Notes under the pieces: model-generated
Databases searched by the model: none
What the model was told of the DNA's origin: nothing
Seen by the model: the letters and a program-made list of their open reading frames with translations, nothing else
Part shown: positions 1 to 6,133 of the stretch, piece after piece
Position numbering within the stretch: the stretch's first letter is position 1
Layout of the letters: each line of letters opens with the position of its first letter
Made by a program: the position numbers and the translations under genes
Assembly (NCBI GenBank): GCA_020216985.1
Contig: JAIWOH010000107.1
Span: forward strand, 1-10,000
DNA length: 10,000 nt
Direction of reading: 5' to 3'
Source of the DNA: Nitrospira sp.
GTDB lineage: Bacteria; Nitrospirota; Nitrospiria; Nitrospirales; Nitrospiraceae

Positions 1-97
1 TGACGAATCGTCCCTCTTCCTCCACTCTCCCGGATCGCACGCTGCCGTCTGGTCGAACGAGGGAGAGACGGGCCGCTCTTTCTGTTCGCAACCGCAT
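1..97 (-). CDS. 5' end of an unidentified gene, cut by the window edge
   Basis: An open frame of 32 codons begins with ATG at 95-97 and runs off the low-coordinate edge without a stop. The peptide starts MRLRTERAARLSLVRPDG and continues with a charged, EEE-containing stretch. The start is supported by a purine-rich Shine-Dalgarno-like stretch (AAGGGTGAT) ending 1 nt before the ATG and by its position 2 nt after the TGA of the FliT-like gene, the same close spacing seen between the genes before it. I do not recognise the family from this fragment. The context (last gene seen of a fliC-flaG-fliD-fliS-fliT series) suggests a flagellar or motility protein, but that is inference. It could also be a chance open frame, since the region is GC-rich. 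Confidence 0.5.
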   Translation of the reverse strand, partial: MRLRTERAARLSLVRPDGSVRSGRVEEEGRFV

Positions 98-99
98 AA

Positions 100-411
100 T
101 CACCCTTGTTTATCGATGAGAGGCGAAGGTTCCGGCGATTCGCCCATTCGCCGTCTGAGATGCTCCAATCGCTTGCGGCGCGAACCGACATCCTGCAGCA
201 GGACCGAGACGCCGGCCTTGGCTGTTCTGGCCCGTTCTGCCACCTCCCGGTCGAGCGCCAGAAGCTTCGCACGCACGGCATCGGATATTTCCGCCTCTTG
301 CAACACCGCTTCCCGTTCCCGATAACAGGCTTCCACCACGTTCCACTCTCCCTTCAGAGCGGCCGTATGGGCGGCTTCCGTCAGGCGTTCGAGTGTCGTC
401 CATTCTTGCAT
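100..411 (-). CDS. fliT: FliT-like flagellar export chaperone (small helical protein)
   Basis: This 103-residue, almost wholly helical, Cys-free protein has the size, charge and place of FliT, the export chaperone that binds the FliD cap protein (and, in enterics, FlhDC). An N-terminal helix (MQEWTTLERLTEAAHTAA) is followed by a segment with WNVVEACYREREAVLQ, the usual FliT pattern of a Trp/Glu-rich helix then a 'Y-x-x-R-E' stretch, and a long Arg/Lys-rich helix at residues 50-90. FliT sequences diverge strongly, so the assignment rests mainly on length, helicity and synteny. I place the start at ATG 409-411, 5 nt after the FliS stop (TAA TCGTC ATG). No clear Shine-Dalgarno sequence precedes it, so translation probably depends on coupling to fliS. 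A longer frame from 468 exists but would overlap fliS by about 50 bp and adds a Gly/Pro-rich tail that does not look native. Confidence 0.65.
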   Translation of the reverse strand: MQEWTTLERLTEAAHTAALKGEWNVVEACYREREAVLQEAEISDAVRAKLLALDREVAERARTAKAGVSVLLQDVGSRRKRLEHLRRRMGESPEPSPLIDKQG

Positions 412-416
412 GACGA

Positions 417-812
417 TTATCGCGCCAGGGCCAGCGGGGTATGGTCCTGAATCGCCGCTTCTCTCCATCCCTCGCGGAGCACGTTCAAGCAGCGAAGCGG
501 CCCTTCTAGCCTGCGCCCCTCGTTCCGGACGTTCGCTTCGATCAGTTCGGCCAGCACGTACTCATAGAGTCGATGCAACAAACTCGCGATTTCCGCGCCT
601 CGCTCGTAATCGAGCGCGCAATCGAGCTCGCCGACGATCGAGATGGCGCGCCCAAGAAACCGCCCCTTGTCGGCTATGTTATTTCTTTCAATCGCCTGGC
701 GCGCCAATTCGATCGACTGAATGGCCGCGTCGTACAGCAATACCACGATCTGCACGCGCGACGATGTCATCACCTGCGTTTGGCGGTACTGATTCGCACA
801 TTGTGCGATCAT
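417..812 (-). CDS. fliS: FliS, flagellin export chaperone
   Basis: FliS binds the C-terminal D0 region of flagellin in the cytoplasm, prevents premature polymerisation and helps deliver it to the type III export gate. The protein has 131 residues, the usual FliS length. It shows the family opening NQYRQTQVMTSS (residues 7-18), the LLYDAAI signature of helix 1 (25-31), an ARQAIE stretch (38-43), the central helix DYERGAEIASLLHRLYEYVL (68-87), and the C-terminal LREGWREA (112-119) that matches the family's L-x-x-x-W-x-E/Q-A pattern. ATG 810-812 keeps the conserved YxQTQV segment; starting at the internal Met15 would remove it. A GGAG site lies 9 nt upstream, close to the FliD stop 15 nt before this start, so the two genes look translationally coupled. 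Two Cys residues (65 and 108) are present. Confidence 0.93.
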   Translation of the reverse strand: MIAQCANQYRQTQVMTSSRVQIVVLLYDAAIQSIELARQAIERNNIADKGRFLGRAISIVGELDCALDYERGAEIASLLHRLYEYVLAELIEANVRNEGRRLEGPLRCLNVLREGWREAAIQDHTPLALAR

Positions 813-827
813 GACTCGATCTCCGCG

Positions 828-2219
828 TTAGAGAATTTGTTTGGCCGCGTTGTCGCGCGCCGTCAAAAAGGACGCTTGGCTGCTCAATTGCCGCAAGAGG
901 CTGTCCAACGCCGCGTACTGCCGTTTGAGCCGTTCCTCATAGAGCGCCAGCGCATCTTCCTTTTTGGCGATCTCCTCGGTGAGGTCGCTGATGGAATTCG
1001 TCAGCCCCTGTTTGCGGAGCGTCACCGATCCGAATTCGATGTCGTCGAGACGATCCACCGCATCGACCATGAGCTGGGCGACACCCGTCACCCCGCTTTG
1101 ATTGATAAACAGGGTCTTGACCGCCGTGTAGTTCTCATTGAGCGCCGCGCCGAGCTTGGCTTCATCAACCGTGATGGTTCCGTCTCGTTCCGTCTGAAAG
1201 CCGATCTCGCCCACCGTCGTGTAAGTTGATGAACCAGACACCGTCGCGGACAGAGCCCCTCGAATCTGCGACAGAACAGTCCGCACCGTGGGCTCGTTAA
1301 AGAAGTTGCCGCCCGTTTTCGTCGCGAGATCGTAGGTGGTTCGTTCGTTGATGAACTTCACCACATCGTTGTATGCGGAGGCCAGCGCCACAATGTTGCT
1401 TTTGACGGCGTTGACATCCCTGCTTACGCTCACTTGAACGGTCCCTGTGTCGTTGAGGGTCAGTGTGACTCCTGGAATAGCATCGGTAATGACGTTGCTG
1501 CTTCTCGTGAGCGTCACGGTTGACGATGATCCCACAATCACTTCCGCGTCCTGTGCGGCCTGCAACGTGTCCGTCCCGCCCGTCCCGCTGCCATTTGTCA
1601 AATCAAGATCCGTCTGATCGGTCACGATGGTGATGGCATTGTCGGCGCCGGTGCTGCCGGACGTGAGGACCAACCGATAGGCCGGAGTCGTATCCGAGCC
1701 AGTATTGATGATGGAAGCGACGACACCAGCCCCCAAGTCATTAATCTGATCTCTTAAGTCTTCAAGTGTGGCCGTGGCGCCGAGGGTGACGGTTTGATCA
1801 GATCCTGAGCCCACGCGGAACGTGAAGGTTGCAGAACTGCCGGACACAATATCGGTCGTTGTGGTCGCAACAGCCTTGGCTGCCTTGCTGACGAGCTGAT
1901 GGGACTGTGCGAGTCTCGTGACCTGAATCTGATAGGTACCCTGTGTCGCCGAGGAGGAAGCGGTCGCGGTCAATACCGTGTCATCGGACACGCTGGCGGA
2001 TGACTGGTCAAAGGAGACGGCTCGTTTCAATTTATCGGCGGTGCTTTGTAATGTGGCGAGCTTGGTGCTCAGCGTGGCATAGTCGGTGCTCGTTGAATTG
2101 AGCGCGGCTTTCTTCTCGTTCAGCCGGTCGATCGGCAGACGGGCGACCTTCAGCAACTGATCGATCACCGGACCGAAATCGACCCCGTTGCCGAGCCCGC
2201 CGAAACTAATCGTTGCCAT
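828..2219 (-). CDS. fliD: FliD, flagellar filament cap protein (HAP2)
   Basis: FliD forms the cap at the filament tip and directs insertion of flagellin subunits; it is exported by the flagellar type III system. The protein has 463 residues, within the family range. The N-terminus MATISFGGLGNGVDFGPVID matches the FliD_N opening (S-G-L-x-S-G-x-D), followed by a heptad-like helix at 30-68. A flagellin_IN-type motif, INDLGAGVVASI, lies at 159-170. Residues 223-260 (DAEVIVGSSS, then SNVITDAIPGVTLTLNDTGT) are the classic FliD linker to the FliD_C domain (about 265-445). The C-terminal part (405-455) is a long amphipathic coiled-coil helix rich in Leu, Glu and Lys. No Cys is present, as usual for exported filament proteins. 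The start is ATG 2217-2219 with GGGGAAG about 11 nt upstream. The gene follows flaG after 49 bp and precedes fliS by 15 bp. Confidence 0.95.
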   Translation of the reverse strand: MATISFGGLGNGVDFGPVIDQLLKVARLPIDRLNEKKAALNSTSTDYATLSTKLATLQSTADKLKRAVSFDQSSASVSDDTVLTATASSSATQGTYQIQVTRLAQSHQLVSKAAKAVATTTTDIVSGSSATFTFRVGSGSDQTVTLGATATLEDLRDQINDLGAGVVASIINTGSDTTPAYRLVLTSGSTGADNAITIVTDQTDLDLTNGSGTGGTDTLQAAQDAEVIVGSSSTVTLTRSSNVITDAIPGVTLTLNDTGTVQVSVSRDVNAVKSNIVALASAYNDVVKFINERTTYDLATKTGGNFFNEPTVRTVLSQIRGALSATVSGSSTYTTVGEIGFQTERDGTITVDEAKLGAALNENYTAVKTLFINQSGVTGVAQLMVDAVDRLDDIEFGSVTLRKQGLTNSISDLTEEIAKKEDALALYEERLKRQYAALDSLLRQLSSQASFLTARDNAAKQIL

Positions 2220-2268
2220 ACGCTTTCTTCCCCGCTAGTCACAGAAGCGATGCATCGCCTCTTTTCTT

Positions 2269-2664
2269 TCAGACCCGTTCTTCCAGCAATACCCCTTTGT
2301 CGGACCGACTCGCCCACTCTTCGGACAAATATCTTGCCAACTCCAGAATCTCCTCGGGGGGGAATTGACGAATCACTTCGCCCGACTCTTTGATCACCTT
2401 CACCACAACCTGATCGGTTCTCTCATCCACGAGAAGCCTGACCTGAAGCCCCGCCGATTTCAGCATGTCCTCAACGGTCCGCACTGCCTGGTTCAGCTCT
2501 CCACCCCGACCGTCGATGCGATGGGAGAAATCCTCGGTCGTGGTGCGAGAGGAGAGTGCGGTCTTTCGATTCGAATCCGCCTCTTTTGTCAAGGCACGAT
2601 CCGATCGTGGCTCTCTATAAAGCAGAGTCAAGAGATCCGCCTTGCCGACAGCCTGTGTAATCAT
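2269..2664 (-). CDS. flaG: FlaG family protein, filament length modulator
   Basis: FlaG proteins are small flagellar proteins commonly encoded between flagellin and FliD; in several bacteria their loss alters filament length. The protein has 131 residues. The N-terminal 50 are variable, polar and Lys/Arg/Thr-rich, probably disordered. The C-terminal FlaG domain is clear: LNQAVRTVEDMLKSAGLQVR (57-76), then a VDERTDQVVVKVI strand pair (79-91), the signature SGEVIRQFPPEEILELA (94-110), and a closing helix that ends GVLLEERV. The family consensus has IRQIPPEE, so Phe101 replaces Ile. The start at ATG 2662-2664 has a GATGAGG site 5 nt upstream. It lies 77 bp after flagellin with a strong stem-loop in that gap, so its expression may be lower than that of flagellin. 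Confidence 0.92.
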   Translation of the reverse strand: MITQAVGKADLLTLLYREPRSDRALTKEADSNRKTALSSRTTTEDFSHRIDGRGGELNQAVRTVEDMLKSAGLQVRLLVDERTDQVVVKVIKESGEVIRQFPPEEILELARYLSEEWASRSDKGVLLEERV

Positions 2665-2694
2665 GGTAGCCTCATCGCCGAACCTAGTCGACGG

Positions 2695-2729
2695 GCGGTC
2701 GCTCGACGCTTATCACGACGAGCGACCGC
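2695..2729 (-). promoter_or_regulatory. 11-bp perfect stem-loop between flagellin and flaG
   Basis: The arms GCGGTCGCTCG (2695-2705) and CGAGCGACCGC (2719-2729) pair without mismatch around a 13-nt loop. It is the strongest hairpin I see in the intergenic sequence of the window. In the mRNA it forms 12 nt after the flagellin stop codon. Neither side has a run of T, so it is not a standard intrinsic terminator. It most likely protects the 3' end of the flagellin message from exonucleases or acts as a processing or attenuation point that lets flagellin be made in excess over FlaG and FliD. That role is inference. Confidence 0.7.
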
Positions 2730-2741
2730 ATCTTCCGTCGC

Positions 2742-3566
2742 TTACTGCAACAACGCTAAGGCCTGTTGCGGCAACGTGTTTGCCTGCGCAAGGACCGAGA
2801 TGCCGGTCTGAACCAGGATCTGGTTCTTGGTAAACACCGACGTCTCGTAAGCGACGTCCGCGTCGCGGATGCGGGATTCGGCTGCCGTCAGGTTTTCGCT
2901 TGTCACCTGAAGGTTGGCGATCGTGGCCTCCAACCGGTTCTGCAGCGACCCATACTCGGCGCGGGCGGTTGCGACCGCGCTGATGGCGTTGTCGATGTTC
3001 GCCAAGGCGCTCGTGGCATTGCCGGACGTCGACACATTGACGCTACTGAGACCCAATGAAGTCGTCGTGATATCGTTCAAACTCATTGACAACGTATTGC
3101 CCGATCCGCTCCGGAATCCGATCGCGATCGAGAAGCTGATCGTTGAACCACTGGTCAAAGCCTGCCCGTTGAATTCTGTGGTTTGGGCAATCCGATCAAT
3201 CTCAGACCGAAGGGCGATGAATTCCTGGTCAATATAGGACCGCTCTGTAGCCCCCACCGTGCCGCTTGACGATTGCGAGGCCAACTCGCGCATTCTCGCC
3301 AACAGGGAGCCGATCACCTCGGCGGCGCCGTCGGCGATCTGCGTCAAACTGATTCCATCCGAGGCATTACGGGTCGCCTGGTTGATACTGCGAATCTGCG
3401 CCCGCAAGGTCTCGGACAAGCCGAGCCCGGCCGCGTCATCCGCCGCTCGGGTGATCCGCAGGCCGGATGACAACCGTTCGACGGAGCGTTGCAACGCGTT
3501 GGTGCTAATCGTAAGGTTTCGCTGAGCCGCAATGGACGCGGGATTGTTGTTGACGATCAGAGCCAT
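2742..3566 (-). CDS. fliC: Flagellin, compact form, main filament subunit
   Basis: This is the flagellin that polymerises to form the filament. At 274 residues it is at the short end of the family. N-terminal D0/D1: MALIVNNNPASIAAQRNL (1-18), then LQRSVERLSSGLRITRAADD (25-44), a near-consensus opening, and RMRELASQSS (91-100). C-terminal D1/D0: NLTAAESRIRDADVAYE (225-241) and a final LAQANTLPQQALALLQ (259-274). The segment in between (about 135-186) is short, so the outer D2/D3 domains are missing. It is extremely polar: by my count 22 of the 49 residues from 138 to 186 are Ser or Thr. No Cys is present. A perfect AAGGAGG lies 8 nt before ATG 3564-3566, fitting very high expression. A sigma-28 promoter lies about 100 bp upstream. 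The Ser/Thr-rich segment would be the surface-exposed target if the neighbouring glycosyltransferases modify flagellin (inference). Confidence 0.97.
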   Translation of the reverse strand: MALIVNNNPASIAAQRNLTISTNALQRSVERLSSGLRITRAADDAAGLGLSETLRAQIRSINQATRNASDGISLTQIADGAAEVIGSLLARMRELASQSSSGTVGATERSYIDQEFIALRSEIDRIAQTTEFNGQALTSGSTISFSIAIGFRSGSGNTLSMSLNDITTTSLGLSSVNVSTSGNATSALANIDNAISAVATARAEYGSLQNRLEATIANLQVTSENLTAAESRIRDADVAYETSVFTKNQILVQTGISVLAQANTLPQQALALLQ

Positions 3567-3574
3567 ACCCTTTT

Positions 3575-3581
3575 CCTCCTT
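3575..3581 (-). promoter_or_regulatory. Perfect ribosome binding site of flagellin
   Basis: On the minus strand this reads AAGGAGG, fully complementary to the 16S anti-Shine-Dalgarno, with an ideal 8-nt spacer to the flagellin ATG. It is the best-matching site in the window and fixes the start codon. Confidence 0.85.
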
Positions 3582-3602
3582 GCCGCTAAACCGTTTCTGC
3601 TC

Positions 3603-3625
3603 GCTTCCAACGTCCGTGCGGAAGC
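3603..3625 (-). promoter_or_regulatory. Second stem-loop in the flagellin mRNA leader
   Basis: GCTTCC (3603-3608) pairs with GGAAGC (3620-3625) around an 11-nt loop, 21 nt upstream of the flagellin ribosome binding site. The stem is only 6 bp, so it may be weak. It leaves the ribosome binding site free. It could be a stability or regulator-binding element, or a chance match. Confidence 0.35.
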
Positions 3626-3636
3626 CCGTTTTCTCC

Positions 3637-3653
3637 TCAGCGTCATTCGCTGA
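3637..3653 (-). promoter_or_regulatory. 5'-terminal hairpin of the flagellin mRNA
   Basis: TCAGCG (3637-3642) pairs with CGCTGA (3648-3653) around a 5-nt loop. The predicted sigma-28 transcription start is near 3656, so the hairpin would begin about 3 nt from the 5' end of the message. Hairpins in this position are known to shield messages from 5'-end-dependent decay, which would suit an abundant flagellin mRNA. The pairing is seen; the role is inferred. Confidence 0.45.
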
Positions 3654-3662
3654 TCGCCCACG

Positions 3663-3689
3663 TTATCGGTCATTCCTCGCAGGACTTAA
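3663..3689 (-). promoter_or_regulatory. Sigma-28 (FliA) promoter of the flagellin operon
   Basis: On the minus strand a -35 element TTAAGTCC (3682-3689) is followed by exactly 11 nt and a -10 element ACCGATAA (3663-3670). Compared with the FliA consensus TAAAGTTT-N11-GCCGATAA this gives 7 of 8 matches in the -10 and 5 of 8 in the -35, with the exact consensus spacing. It points at the flagellin gene, with a predicted start near 3656 and a leader of about 90 nt. Flagellin, FlaG, FliD and FliS are usual late class, sigma-28-dependent genes, so sequence and context agree. Export of the anti-sigma factor FlgM would be the expected switch, though flgM is not in the window. Confidence 0.88.
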
Positions 3690-3773
3690 GCAGCGGCGAG
3701 CGGGGAAAGAACAGAACAAGGCAACGGGCAAGAATGAACATCAGAGAAGCCCACGGCCGATAAGCGCAAAGGG

Positions 3774-4298
3774 CTATGCCGCCAACCGCGGAAGAATTTC
3801 GTATTCCAGGAGATCGGCCGTCAGGACCAGGTCACCACCATCTCTGGCCGCCAACAGCTCCCGAACCCAGAAGCTGAGGGAGGTGCGACGATCAACAGAA
3901 CATTGCCGATCACGCCCTTCGGCAAATTCCAAATAATCGGCCAAGCGGCCCAACCACTCGTTCATAGCCGGATCGCGAGGGGCTCCAGCCCGCCAGGCTT
4001 CCAACAGAGATAGACCCTCCGCATGAAGCAGCTTCGCGTAGCGGCCGGCGGCAATCCAGGCGGCATGCTCGATGTCCGCCATTGACCGAGTGAGAGCGAC
4101 AAGATGCTCGTAACGGGAAGCCGGTTGTTTCATCAACGACATATCGAGGTCTCGGTCCGTGATCTCCCGATGGTCCAATCGAAGTTTGGTGACGAGGCGC
4201 GACCGTGCATGTGCGCGGTCGCTGATGTCCGCCAGTATCTCTTCCAACGTCGCCCGGTCCTCCGCCATCCATTCTTCCTGGTCAAGCTGTACACGCAT
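3774..4298 (-). CDS. Unknown helical protein encoded just before flagellin
   Basis: I do not recognise this 174-residue protein. It lacks a signal peptide or membrane segment and looks cytoplasmic and almost entirely alpha-helical. It starts acidic (QLDQEEWMAEDRATLEEILAD), has a mixed-charge middle (30-60), a helix with HLVALTRSMADIEHAAW (65-81), a conserved-looking LHAEGLSLLEAWRAGAP (91-107), and a C-terminal segment GDLVLTADLLEYEILPRL (155-172) that reads like a structured motif. There is one Cys (133). ATG 4296-4298 is well supported: GGAGGAGG lies upstream with AGGAGG 6 nt from the start. It follows the second GT9 gene after a 71-bp gap (4299-4369) in which I see no promoter or terminator, and precedes the flagellin promoter. 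Position suggests a role in flagellin modification or flagellar assembly, for example as a chaperone or partner of the glycosyltransferases; this is inference. Confidence 0.85.
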   Translation of the reverse strand: MRVQLDQEEWMAEDRATLEEILADISDRAHARSRLVTKLRLDHREITDRDLDMSLMKQPASRYEHLVALTRSMADIEHAAWIAAGRYAKLLHAEGLSLLEAWRAGAPRDPAMNEWLGRLADYLEFAEGRDRQCSVDRRTSLSFWVRELLAARDGGDLVLTADLLEYEILPRLAA

Positions 4299-4369
4299 GG
4301 TGATCCTCCTCCCGCCCTCTTTTGTGGCAACCGGTCGAGACTGCCTCCTCCAACGGCTTCACGTCGTTT

Positions 4370-6118
4370 TCAACCTCCATGGGCAACGACGGGAACAGGG
4401 CGGCTCATCGGGAGATGTTTCAATCCCCCATGGTCGCTCATCACGAGCGCCTGTTCCACCTGAAGCAAGCGGGCCCGCCACTGCTCATACACCAGTGTCT
4501 GGTGGCGGGCCATTTTTTCCAATCCCTCAATATCGTCACTCTGAAGAGCCCGGAGAAACGAGACCGTGAGGGGTTTGGTGGCCATCGAATCCATCGCCAG
4601 AGCAACGAGCCGCTCCCGCTCTTGAGCAAGCGAGCGCTGCAGCATCTGAAGCTTTTTGACATCAAGCGGCCGGCTCGTCGCCACACGAACGATCTCGCGG
4701 GCCTGAGCACAGGCGCGCGCGACGGCCGGCATCACTGATTCAATCACCGATCGCACACTCTCGGCATCGGGCGGCTGGGTCGTCGGCGAAGGCACGTGGC
4801 TGGAACGCCCAATGAAGGTTTCGTACCAATAGCGCCGCCAAAAGGTGGCGTACCACGCCTCATGAGCCGGCTCCTGTCCCGCACGACATCTGAACGTTCC
4901 CAAACCGTCTTCATCGACATCGGATTGATAGACGCGGAACTCCCGAATGTTCGAAGGAAACGGTCCTTGCCCCAGGACGTGAAGCAGCAGCGCCGCAACC
5001 TGATCGACCTGCAAACGGTCCTTACAGGCGTGATGGGCACACACCTGGTCAAATCCGCAGGGCGCGCAGTCCAACTCCGGTTGAAGCACCCAGTGTCCTG
5101 GTCCGTGGGGACCCGTCTCTCGAAAATCGACGTGCCCGACCGAGAGATCGACGACCGGAGTCCCCACGGCAACGGCCAGGTGCATGGGGCCCGTATCGTT
5201 GGTCAACAACAGGCGAGAGGCCGCCAGCAACGCCGTGACCTGAGGGATCGTGGTCTGTCCTGTCAGGTTCTTAATCGGATTGGTCCCTCCAGCCGCCTGG
5301 TACTCTCGCACAACCTGGGCCACCGTCTCTTTTTCAGGCTCGGCTCCGAGAAACATGATTCCGCCGCTCCATTGTTTGGACAGAAGCGCCAACGTGCGTC
5401 CAAAAAGCTGCGGTCGCCAGGCTTTCATGACGTCACTGGCCCCGGCCTGGACTGCAATCCACTCCATCCGCTCATGACCATCGGCTGAGAGCGCACGGTA
5501 AGCCCGTTCGCGTTCCTCTCTCTCGATCGTCAGCTTAAGGGGGGTGAAGGCACCGGGCCCGCTGCCACCCAAGGCGTAAATATCGACCAAGTTGAACCGA
5601 TTGATCCGGCGGAAGTGATGCATGTCGGCGAAATAGGCCATCCAAGGGTTGCCAATGACCGTGCCGCCATCCCAGGCAGTTCGAGCCCCGCGAATGTCGG
5701 AAGACCCAATGGTGCCGACCATAAGCGCACTGGCTCTATTGAACGTGAGATTGATGATGCGATCATATCGGCGCTCCGCCAACGGCCTGACCCACTCCGC
5801 CATTTCACGATAGAGGGACACAAGGTCCTTGACGGCCGTTCGACTCTCATCGATCAGCTCATGAAAGTCATAGGCGACGACCTCGCGCAAACCGGGCAAC
5901 AGAGCAGCCACAGGGGCAAACCGCCGATCGATGATAAGGTCTACGGCGCAACCCGGCCACTCCTCGGCCAACCTGCCCAGCAAGGTTCCCATCTGCACCA
6001 GATCGCCCATCCTGGTCACGTTCACGATCAGGACTTGCTTAGGACGCCCGATGTTCTCTGTCAGGTTCGAAGTGCCGACCGACCCCATGATGAAGACCTG
6101 GTTAAGACCTCTCGTCAC
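4370..6118 (-). CDS. GT9 (heptosyltransferase-like) glycosyltransferase with long helical C-terminal extension
   Basis: GT9 enzymes move heptose or related sugars from nucleotide donors; LPS WaaC/WaaF/WaaQ are the model members and share a two-Rossmann GT-B fold. Residues 26-385 form the GT9 core: KQVLIVNVTRMGDLVQM (27-43) carries the Gly-Asp loop whose Asp39 matches the catalytic Asp of WaaC; VQAGASDVMKAWR (223-235) is the domain-2 opening; TNDTGPMHLAVAVGTPVVDL (306-325) is the donor-binding signature. A family CxxC...C...C cluster follows (Cys351, 354, 360, 365). Residues about 386-582 are extra: an aromatic-rich stretch (AWYATFWRRYWYETF, 421-435), a Pro/Thr linker, then long helices (452-562). 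I prefer GTG 6116-6118, with GAGG upstream at correct distance and 15 nt after the previous stop; ATG 6086-6088 is the alternative. Given the genes around it, flagellin is a likelier acceptor than LPS (inference). Confidence 0.9.
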   Translation of the reverse strand: MTRGLNQVFIMGSVGTSNLTENIGRPKQVLIVNVTRMGDLVQMGTLLGRLAEEWPGCAVDLIIDRRFAPVAALLPGLREVVAYDFHELIDESRTAVKDLVSLYREMAEWVRPLAERRYDRIINLTFNRASALMVGTIGSSDIRGARTAWDGGTVIGNPWMAYFADMHHFRRINRFNLVDIYALGGSGPGAFTPLKLTIEREERERAYRALSADGHERMEWIAVQAGASDVMKAWRPQLFGRTLALLSKQWSGGIMFLGAEPEKETVAQVVREYQAAGGTNPIKNLTGQTTIPQVTALLAASRLLLTNDTGPMHLAVAVGTPVVDLSVGHVDFRETGPHGPGHWVLQPELDCAPCGFDQVCAHHACKDRLQVDQVAALLLHVLGQGPFPSNIREFRVYQSDVDEDGLGTFRCRAGQEPAHEAWYATFWRRYWYETFIGRSSHVPSPTTQPPDAESVRSVIESVMPAVARACAQAREIVRVATSRPLDVKKLQMLQRSLAQERERLVALAMDSMATKPLTVSFLRALQSDDIEGLEKMARHQTLVYEQWRARLLQVEQALVMSDHGGLKHLPMSRPVPVVAHGG

Positions 6119-6133
6119 ACCGACCTCGGCCCA

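Noticed and set aside
2032..2039. A GCCGATAA -10-like sequence on the minus strand inside fliD.
   Set aside because: The -35 position reads CGCCACAT, which is unlike the consensus, and the site encodes ordinary FliD residues.
2247..2258. 12-bp palindrome GCGATGCATCGC between flaG and fliD.
   Set aside because: One or two such palindromes are expected by chance in 10 kb, and it does not match a known operator or promoter.
3756..3763. A perfect sigma-28 -10 element (GCCGATAA) on the plus strand, antisense to the 174-residue gene's 3' end.
   Set aside because: The -35 position at the correct spacing reads AACATCAG, which does not match TAAAGTTT, and no plus-strand gene follows.
3748..3775. AGCCC...GGGCT inverted repeat just after the 174-residue gene, a possible terminator.
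   Set aside because: Only 5 bp of stem with an 18-nt loop and no T-run downstream. It cannot be called a terminator.
4299..4369. The 71-bp gap between the second GT9 gene and the 174-residue gene, examined for sigma-54, sigma-28 or terminator signals.
   Set aside because: No GG-N10-GC sigma-54 core, no sigma-28 element and only 4-bp stems. An extra GGAGGAGG lies at 4346-4353 on the minus strand but no start codon follows at a usable distance.
4796..5488. A 230-codon open frame on the plus strand opposite the second GT9 gene, and similar long plus-strand frames such as 573-1229.
   Set aside because: These are antisense shadows of GC-rich genes. The translations are rich in Arg, Pro and His with no recognisable motif, while the minus-strand frames have clear family motifs.
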